Origin: Staphylococcus ratti
GTDB taxonomy: Bacteria; Bacillota; Bacilli; Staphylococcales; Staphylococcaceae
Assembly: GCF_020883535.1 (NCBI RefSeq)
Contig: NZ_CP086654.1
Coordinates: 1,178,001-1,242,000, forward strand
Direction of reading: 5' to 3'
Length of the DNA stretch: 64,000 bases
Below the pieces are notes generated by a model, which did not search any database, was not told the origin of the DNA, and worked only from the letters and a program-made list of their open reading frames with translations. This document shows positions 59,045 to 64,000 of this stretch, one piece after another (the first letter of the stretch is position 1; each line of letters opens with the position of its first letter). The translations under genes and the position numbers were made by a program.

Positions 59045-59083
59045 TGTATTACCATTCCTCTAAAAACGAGGGGTGGTAATACA
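59045..59083 (+). terminator. Strong hairpin after cmk
   Basis: TGTATTACCATTCCTC pairs with GAGGGGTGGTAATACA (16 bp, two G-U pairs, 7-base loop). The T-tract is poor (CTTTCT), so it may be a terminator of limited strength or another RNA structure. Confidence 0.6.
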
Positions 59084-59133
59084 ACTTTCTATTGAGCACT
59101 CTAAAATTTTTCAAAATAAAATTATATGACCTG

Positions 59134-59217
59134 TTAAGCGTTAAAACATCTATCTAAATTAGGGCATATCCTAATTTTTATAAAAATTTATCCAATTAGG
59201 TGTATTAAAACGCTTAA
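59134..59217. repeat. Nested inverted repeats upstream of rpsA
   Basis: Outer arms TTAAGCGTT (59134-59142) and AACGCTTAA (59209-59217) enclose an inner hairpin AAATTAGG/CCTAATTT (59156-59163, 59170-59177). The stretch is very AT-rich. Confidence 0.5.
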
Positions 59218-59245
59218 TTTTGACTCATTTAAATTTCTTGACAAT

Positions 59246-59274
59246 TTTACACTTTTATAAGATGTTAGTAATAT
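59246..59274 (+). promoter_or_regulatory. Candidate rpsA promoter
   Basis: TTTACA, a 17-base spacer and TAATAT. The expected transcription start is only about 20 bases before the start codon. A TTGACA at 59238 lacks a properly spaced -10. Confidence 0.35.
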
Positions 59275-59299
59275 GTAGTAGTATAAGGAGGCATTCATG

Positions 59300-60484
59300 A
59301 TGACTGAAGAATTCAATGAATCAATGATTAATGACATTAAAGAAGGCGATAAGGTAACAGGAGAAGTACAACAAATCGAAGACAAACATGTTGTTGTACA
59401 CGTTAATGGGGGTAAATTTAATGGTATCATCCCGATAAGCCAGTTATCTACACATCATATTGATAATGCAGATGAAGTTGTAAAAGTCGGAGATGAAATT
59501 GGTGCGTATGTAACTAAAATCGAAATCGATGAAGAAAATGAATCAGGTAGTTACATACTATCAAAAAGACAATTAGAAGAAGAGAAATCTTATGAATTTC
59601 TGCAAGAAAAACTAGACAATAACGAAACCATTGAAGCGAAAGTAACTGAAGTGGTTAAAGGTGGTTTAGTCGTTGACGTTGGGCAAAGAGGTTTCATTCC
59701 GGCATCGCTTATTTCTACTGATTTCATTGAAGATTTCTCAGATTATGAAGGAAAAGTTCTTGAACTTAAAGTTGAAGAACTTGATCCATCAAATAATCGT
59801 GTCATCCTAAGCCGTAAAGCAGTAGAAGCAGAAGAAAACGCAAAGAAAAAAGAAGAACTGTTAAAGTCTATTAAAGCTGGCGACGTAATCGAAGGAAAAG
59901 TTGCACGTTTAACTAATTTTGGTGCATTTATTGATCTTGGTGGCGTAGATGGTTTAGTACACGTATCTGAGTTATCTCATGAACATGTGAAATCACCTGA
60001 AGAAGTGGTGACGATTGGTGAAACGGTTAAAGTAAAAGTCCGTTCAGTAGAGCAAGATTCAGAACGTATCTCTTTATCCATTAAAGAGACATTGCCTAGC
60101 CCTTTCGAATCAATTCAAGAAAAATATAACGAAGGCGACATCGTTGATGGTAAAGTCATGCGCTTAGCAAGTTTTGGTGCGTTCATCGAAATTGACAAAG
60201 GCTTACAAGGTCTTGTGCACATTTCTGAAATTAGTCACAAACATATCGGTACACCGAACGAAGTACTAGAACCAGGTCAAGATGTTAAAGTTAAAATTTT
60301 AGGTATTAATCCTGAAGAGGAACGCATCTCTTTATCTATTAAAGCTGCGCAACCAGAAGAAGAAACAAATGAAGCTTCTGAGGAAACAACGCAAAGTTAC
60401 ACACAAGCAGCTGAGGATGAAAATGAAAACAATCCGACACTTGGTGACGTTTTTGGAGATAAATTAAAAGATTTAAACCTATAA
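59300..60484 (+). CDS. rpsA: 30S ribosomal protein S1 (four-domain form)
   Basis: RNA-binding protein with four S1 motifs (about residues 15-85, 102-165, 187-255, 272-342; for example GGVDGLVHVSELS and KGLQGLVHISEIS), the short Firmicute form. Its role in translation initiation is thought to be less essential than in E. coli. ATG 59300 is 8 bases after AAGGAGG; ATG 59297 is only 5. 394 residues, acidic C-terminus. Confidence 0.94.
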   Translation: MTEEFNESMINDIKEGDKVTGEVQQIEDKHVVVHVNGGKFNGIIPISQLSTHHIDNADEVVKVGDEIGAYVTKIEIDEENESGSYILSKRQLEEEKSYEFLQEKLDNNETIEAKVTEVVKGGLVVDVGQRGFIPASLISTDFIEDFSDYEGKVLELKVEELDPSNNRVILSRKAVEAEENAKKKEELLKSIKAGDVIEGKVARLTNFGAFIDLGGVDGLVHVSELSHEHVKSPEEVVTIGETVKVKVRSVEQDSERISLSIKETLPSPFESIQEKYNEGDIVDGKVMRLASFGAFIEIDKGLQGLVHISEISHKHIGTPNEVLEPGQDVKVKILGINPEEERISLSIKAAQPEEETNEASEETTQSYTQAAEDENENNPTLGDVFGDKLKDLNL

Positions 60485-60857
60485 TTTGAAGATATTATAT
60501 TGGAATGCGTATCTCTGGGTTTTATGTACAAAACACTCGAGTGCATTTCGTATTCGAATATATCGTTTTCATTAAGATTTACATCTTATTAAGAGGCAAG
60601 GATATGCGAATGTCCTTGCCTCTACTTTTATTTTTCAAAGCTTTTCTCTCCGTGCTATAATTGAATGTAATTCATATTGGTAGAGAAGGCACACATTTTA
60701 GCTACTATAAGTTCATGAAAACCTCATGAAATAAAACACATCAAACGTATATGCTAAAACAATATGCTGACACCTTTTATTTTCTTTTACATGTCCTTTT
60801 GAAAACATGACCCATATGCTAAAATAATAAAGATATTTAAAGAGAGGAAGAACAATC
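60485..60857. other. Intergenic stretch between rpsA and der
   Basis: 373 bases with one clear feature, the terminator at 60592-60628. Short ORFs here have no RBS and no recognisable product. Confidence 0.6.
60592..60628 (+). terminator. Terminator after rpsA
   Basis: AGAGGCAAGGA (60592-60602) pairs perfectly with TCCTTGCCTCT (60613-60623), followed by ACTTTTA. Confidence 0.85.
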
Positions 60858-62168
60858 ATGACGAAACCAATTGTAGCGATTGTTGGACGGCCAAATGTCG
60901 GAAAGTCAACAATTTTTAATCGCATCGTCGGTGAACGCGTCTCTATTGTAGAAGATACACCAGGCGTTACACGCGACAGAATTTATTCAAGTGGTGATTG
61001 GCTCACACATGAATTCAATATCATCGACACAGGCGGTGTGGAAATAGGGGATGCACCGTTTCAGACACAAATAAGAGCTCAAGCAGAATTAGCAATCGAA
61101 GAAGCTGATGTCATCATTTTTATGGTCAATGTTCGCGAAGGGCTCACTCAAAGTGACGAAATGGTAGCACAAATGCTTTATAAATCTAAAAAACCTGTTG
61201 TATTAGCTGTAAACAAAGTAGACAATCCTGAAATGCGCAATGATATTTATGATTTCTACTCACTAGGTTTTGGAGAACCTTATCCATTATCAGGATCGCA
61301 TGGTCTTGGCTTAGGGGATTTATTAGATGCAGTTGCCAGTCATTTTGAAAACAAAGAGGAAGAAGAATACGATGAAGATACGATTCGCCTCTCTTTAATC
61401 GGCCGTCCAAATGTTGGAAAGTCAAGCTTAGTCAATGCGATATTAGGCGAAGAGCGTGTCATTGTTTCAAATGTTGCTGGGACAACGCGAGACGCTATTG
61501 ATACCGAGTATACGTACGAAGACCAAAAATATGTCCTTATTGATACGGCAGGTATGCGTAAAAAAGGTAAAGTTTACGAATCTACAGAAAAGTATTCTGT
61601 TCTACGTGCACTTAAAGCAATTGAACGTTCCAATGTTGTACTTGTTGTCATTGATGCAGAAACAGGAATTATCGAACAAGATAAACGTGTTGCAGGTTAT
61701 GCGCACGAGGAAGGTAAAGCGATCGTAATTGTGGTCAACAAGTGGGACACTGTCGAAAAAGACAGTAAAACGATGAAGCGCTTTATGGATGATATTCGTC
61801 AAAATTTCCAATTTTTAGATTATGCACAAATCGCATTTGTCTCAGCAAAAGAAAGCGCACGTCTTCAAACTCTATTTCCACTGATTAATGAAGCAAGCGA
61901 AAACCATAAAAAGCGCGTTCAAAGTTCTACATTAAATGAAGTCATTACTGACGCTATTTCAATGAATCCTACACCAACCGATAAAGGACGCCGTTTAAAC
62001 GTATTTTACGCGACGCAAGTGGCTATTGAACCACCAACATTTGTTGTTTTCGTTAACGATGTTGAGTTGCTACACTTTTCATACAAGCGTTATTTAGAAA
62101 ATCAAATTCGACAAGCTTTTGGATTCGAAGGAACACCTGTTCATATCATTGCTAGAAAACGAAATTAA
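60858..62168 (+). CDS. der: Ribosome biogenesis GTPase Der (EngA)
   Basis: Essential GTPase for 50S subunit assembly, with two tandem G domains: first [22 protein letters not shown]; second [28 protein letters not shown]; then a KH-like C-terminal domain. 436 residues. RBS GAGAGGAAG before ATG 60858. gpsA follows 16 bases after its stop. Confidence 0.97.
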   Translation: MTKPIVAIVGRPNVGKSTIFNRIVGERVSIVEDTPGVTRDRIYSSGDWLTHEFNIIDTGGVEIGDAPFQTQIRAQAELAIEEADVIIFMVNVREGLTQSDEMVAQMLYKSKKPVVLAVNKVDNPEMRNDIYDFYSLGFGEPYPLSGSHGLGLGDLLDAVASHFENKEEEEYDEDTIRLSLIGRPNVGKSSLVNAILGEERVIVSNVAGTTRDAIDTEYTYEDQKYVLIDTAGMRKKGKVYESTEKYSVLRALKAIERSNVVLVVIDAETGIIEQDKRVAGYAHEEGKAIVIVVNKWDTVEKDSKTMKRFMDDIRQNFQFLDYAQIAFVSAKESARLQTLFPLINEASENHKKRVQSSTLNEVITDAISMNPTPTDKGRRLNVFYATQVAIEPPTFVVFVNDVELLHFSYKRYLENQIRQAFGFEGTPVHIIARKRN

Positions 62169-62184
62169 ATTCGGAGGGATAGAA

Positions 62185-63183
62185 ATGACCAATATTACAG
62201 TATTCGGTACCGGAAGTTTTGGTAGTGCACTTGCCAATGTTCTTGCTGAAAATGGTCACCATGTTTTAATGTGGGGCAAAAATCAAGCTACAATTGACGA
62301 AATCAATTCAAATCATACCAATATAAGTTATTTAAAAGAGGCCCAACTTAATTCATCTATTAAAGCAACAACTGATTTAGATCAAGCCATCAAACATTCT
62401 GATACTTTTATTATTGCACTGCCAACAAAAGCGATTCGCGACGTAATGGGGCGTGTCAATACAAAGCTTAACTCTAAAAAATCTTTTATTCACGTGACTA
62501 AAGGTATTGAAAATGAATCTTTTAAACGTGTTTCTGAAATGATAGAAGACACTATCGCACCGGAATTTAATGGTGGCATTGGTATTCTTTCAGGTCCTAG
62601 CCACGCAGAAGAGGTGGTAATAAAACAACCTACAACCGTGGCTGCTGCATCAAATAATTCTGAATTGCGACAGCTGATTCAAGATTTATTTATGACAGAT
62701 TATTTGCGTGTTTATACCAACGATGACTTAGTTGGCGTAGAGCTTGGTGGGGCACTAAAAAACATCATTGCTATTGCGAGTGGTGTCGTGTCAGGTATGG
62801 GCTATGGAGACAATGCTAAAGCTGCATTAATTACTCGCGGCCTTGCTGAAATCACACGTTTAGGCGTTAAATTAGGCGCTGATCCATTAACTTTCCAAGG
62901 ATTAGGTGGCATTGGTGACTTAATTGTCACATGTACATCTACACATTCACGAAACTTTTCATTAGGTTATAAGCTCGGTAAAGGTGAACAACTTGATGAT
63001 ATACTCAAAGATATGAACATGGTTGCAGAAGGTGTATATACAACACAATCCGTGTATCATTTAGCCAAACATCAAGGTGTTGAGATGCCAATTACAGAAG
63101 CATTATATCGCGTATTGTTTGAAAAACAACCTGTTGAAAAAGAACTGAAAATATTAATGGGCAGAAATAAAAAAGCCGAATAA
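62185..63183 (+). CDS. gpsA: Glycerol-3-phosphate dehydrogenase [NAD(P)+]
   Basis: Makes sn-glycerol 3-phosphate for phospholipids. NAD fold [25 protein letters not shown], the catalytic-lysine region [15 protein letters not shown] and [13 protein letters not shown] use ATG 62185, after GGAGGG; the open frame from 62119 lies inside der. 332 residues. The der-gpsA-hup order is as in Bacillus without the sporulation genes. Confidence 0.96.
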   Translation: MTNITVFGTGSFGSALANVLAENGHHVLMWGKNQATIDEINSNHTNISYLKEAQLNSSIKATTDLDQAIKHSDTFIIALPTKAIRDVMGRVNTKLNSKKSFIHVTKGIENESFKRVSEMIEDTIAPEFNGGIGILSGPSHAEEVVIKQPTTVAAASNNSELRQLIQDLFMTDYLRVYTNDDLVGVELGGALKNIIAIASGVVSGMGYGDNAKAALITRGLAEITRLGVKLGADPLTFQGLGGIGDLIVTCTSTHSRNFSLGYKLGKGEQLDDILKDMNMVAEGVYTTQSVYHLAKHQGVEMPITEALYRVLFEKQPVEKELKILMGRNKKAE

Positions 63184-63403
63184 TGGCAAAAATATTATAT
63201 TAAATGATAAATTTGCCGTTTATCCCTCCGTTCATTGGGGTACTATAAAAGCGCGTATACATACGCGTTATGCCTTAGTTGGGCATTTTCTACTGTTCTT
63301 TAGCACACTATATGGTAGTTTCTGTTAAAATTGACGAGGAATTTAATAAAAAGCCATTAAATCGGTGTTTTTCTTGTATAAATCGTTGCAGTACCGCCAT
63401 AGC
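63184..63403. other. Intergenic stretch between gpsA and hup
   Basis: About 290 bases including the hup promoter. Two small hairpins (GCGTAT/ATACGC near 63253 and TGCC/GGCA followed by TTTTCT near 63280) may terminate gpsA transcripts. No gene seen. Confidence 0.45.
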
Positions 63404-63432
63404 TTGTGTTAAAGTCATACCATAATGATAAT
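63404..63432 (+). promoter_or_regulatory. Candidate hup promoter
   Basis: TTGTGT, a 17-base spacer and GATAAT. The -10 lies in the left arm of the palindrome at 63423-63445. Confidence 0.5.
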
Positions 63433-63445
63433 TGAATTATCATTA
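63423..63445. promoter_or_regulatory. Perfect 23-bp palindrome at the hup promoter
   Basis: TAATGATAATT, a central G, then AATTATCATTA. It covers the proposed -10 and start region, as an operator would. It resembles Fur-family boxes (TGATAAT and ATTATCA halves) but with a 3-base rather than 1-base gap. Confidence 0.5.
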
Positions 63446-63471
63446 CATAAACCTTTAGGAGGTGAATTGAC

Positions 63472-63744
63472 ATGAACAAAACTGACTTAATCAACGCTGT
63501 AGCTGAGCAAGCTGATTTAACTAAAAAAGAAGCTGGTCAAGCTGTTGATGCCGTTTTCGAATCAATTCAAAAATCACTAGCAAAAGGTGACAAAGTACAA
63601 TTAATCGGTTTCGGTAACTTTGAGGTACGTGAACGTGCTGCACGTAAAGGACGTAACCCTCAAACAGGTAAAGAAATTGATATTCCTGCAAGCAAAGTTC
63701 CAGCTTTCAAAGCAGGTAAAGCTTTAAAAGATGCAGTGAAATAA
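63472..63744 (+). CDS. hup: DNA-binding protein HU
   Basis: Histone-like nucleoid protein, 90 residues. Helical N-terminus ([22 protein letters not shown] split at KKE), the beta arm with [14 protein letters not shown] and the C-terminal [25 protein letters not shown] before ATG 63472. Single-gene unit with its own promoter and a terminator. Confidence 0.97.
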   Translation: MNKTDLINAVAEQADLTKKEAGQAVDAVFESIQKSLAKGDKVQLIGFGNFEVRERAARKGRNPQTGKEIDIPASKVPAFKAGKALKDAVK

Positions 63745-63761
63745 TTCAATTATTTACTTAG

Positions 63762-63787
63762 AAAGCCCTTTTTACAGGGCTTTTTTC
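63762..63787 (+). terminator. Terminator after hup
   Basis: AAAGCCCT pairs with AGGGCTTT, 6-base loop, then a T-tract. The last 210 bases of the window after it show nothing further. Confidence 0.85.
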
Positions 63788-64000
63788 TTTTATATTAGAG
63801 GCTATTCTAAGCACAAGTATATCTCATGCTATTAGATTCACGCACTTCAAATTTAAAATACGGCTTGCTCGCTTTTAATAAACACTCATTTAATAATGAT
63901 TAAAAAACGTCGATTCCAAGTTACCTACTAACTTTCAAGAGATTTCGAGATAATTCAGATTTTATTTTCATATTGATAATGTTAAGATAGTAAGTGATTA

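Noticed and set aside
59238..59261. TTGACA with TATAAG as the rpsA promoter
   Set aside because: Spacing between the boxes is only 12 bases; TTTACA-17-TAATAT nearby is better spaced.

Overview
The window is a stretch of chromosome from a low-GC Gram-positive coccus of the genus Staphylococcus. Gene order (rhomboid-glcK-comG-aroK-gcv-accBC-nusB-xseAB-ispA-argR-recN-bkd-gnd-zwf-rnz-proC-fur-xerD-scpAB-rluB-srrAB-recQ-ebpS-cmk-rpsA-der-gpsA-hup) and protein sequence both match the staphylococcal core genome. One gene narrows this: dxs, the first gene of the MEP (non-mevalonate) isoprenoid pathway, sits directly after ispA. As far as I know, S. aureus and most staphylococci use mevalonate, while the S. 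intermedius/pseudintermedius/schleiferi/hyicus clade uses MEP, so I infer that clade. I cannot name the species. I found no tRNA, rRNA, CRISPR array, insertion sequence or prophage.

Layout. 1-3285: the 3' part of a rhomboid protease gene, yqgQ, glucokinase and two small YqgV/YqgX-type genes. 3305-6955: the comG competence pseudopilus operon. It is preceded by a terminator-like hairpin that contains the comGA ribosome binding site. comGD is frameshifted in an A11 tract and comGE has no normal start codon. 6948-13076: shikimate kinase, a glycine riboswitch, gcvT-gcvPA-gcvPB, a degenerate rhodanese and the octanoyltransferase LipM. 13145-23082: a small membrane protein, a lipoprotein, an aminopeptidase, efp, accBC, an Asp23-like protein, nusB, xseAB, ispA and dxs. 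23452-33834: argR, recN, ptb-buk, the four branched-chain 2-oxoacid dehydrogenase genes, brxB and a FUSC membrane protein.

33835-34969 is the only gene-poor, accessory-looking stretch. It holds a possible 21-codon peptide gene, a 62-residue membrane protein gene, a near-perfect 18-bp inverted repeat and, on the minus strand, the 33-codon stressosome gene prli42. 34970-45864: an M20 peptidase, gnd and zwf (oxidative pentose phosphate pathway) with an AraC regulator between them, RNase Z, proC, an aldo/keto reductase, a Nudix hydrolase, fur with a PerR-box-like site, xerD and a DUF309 protein. 45952-50542: scpA-scpB-rluB and the SrrAB two-component system; this SrrB contains no cysteine. 50886-64000: ribU, ferredoxin, ypbB-recQ, ebpS, ypdA, asparaginase, cmk, rpsA, der, gpsA and hup, the last with a perfect 23-bp palindrome over its promoter.

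Most of the window is ordinary core genome. The points most worth a second look are the damaged and hairpin-gated comG operon, the MEP-type dxs, the cysteine-free SrrB, the peptide/membrane-protein pair near 34 kb, and several small cis elements.
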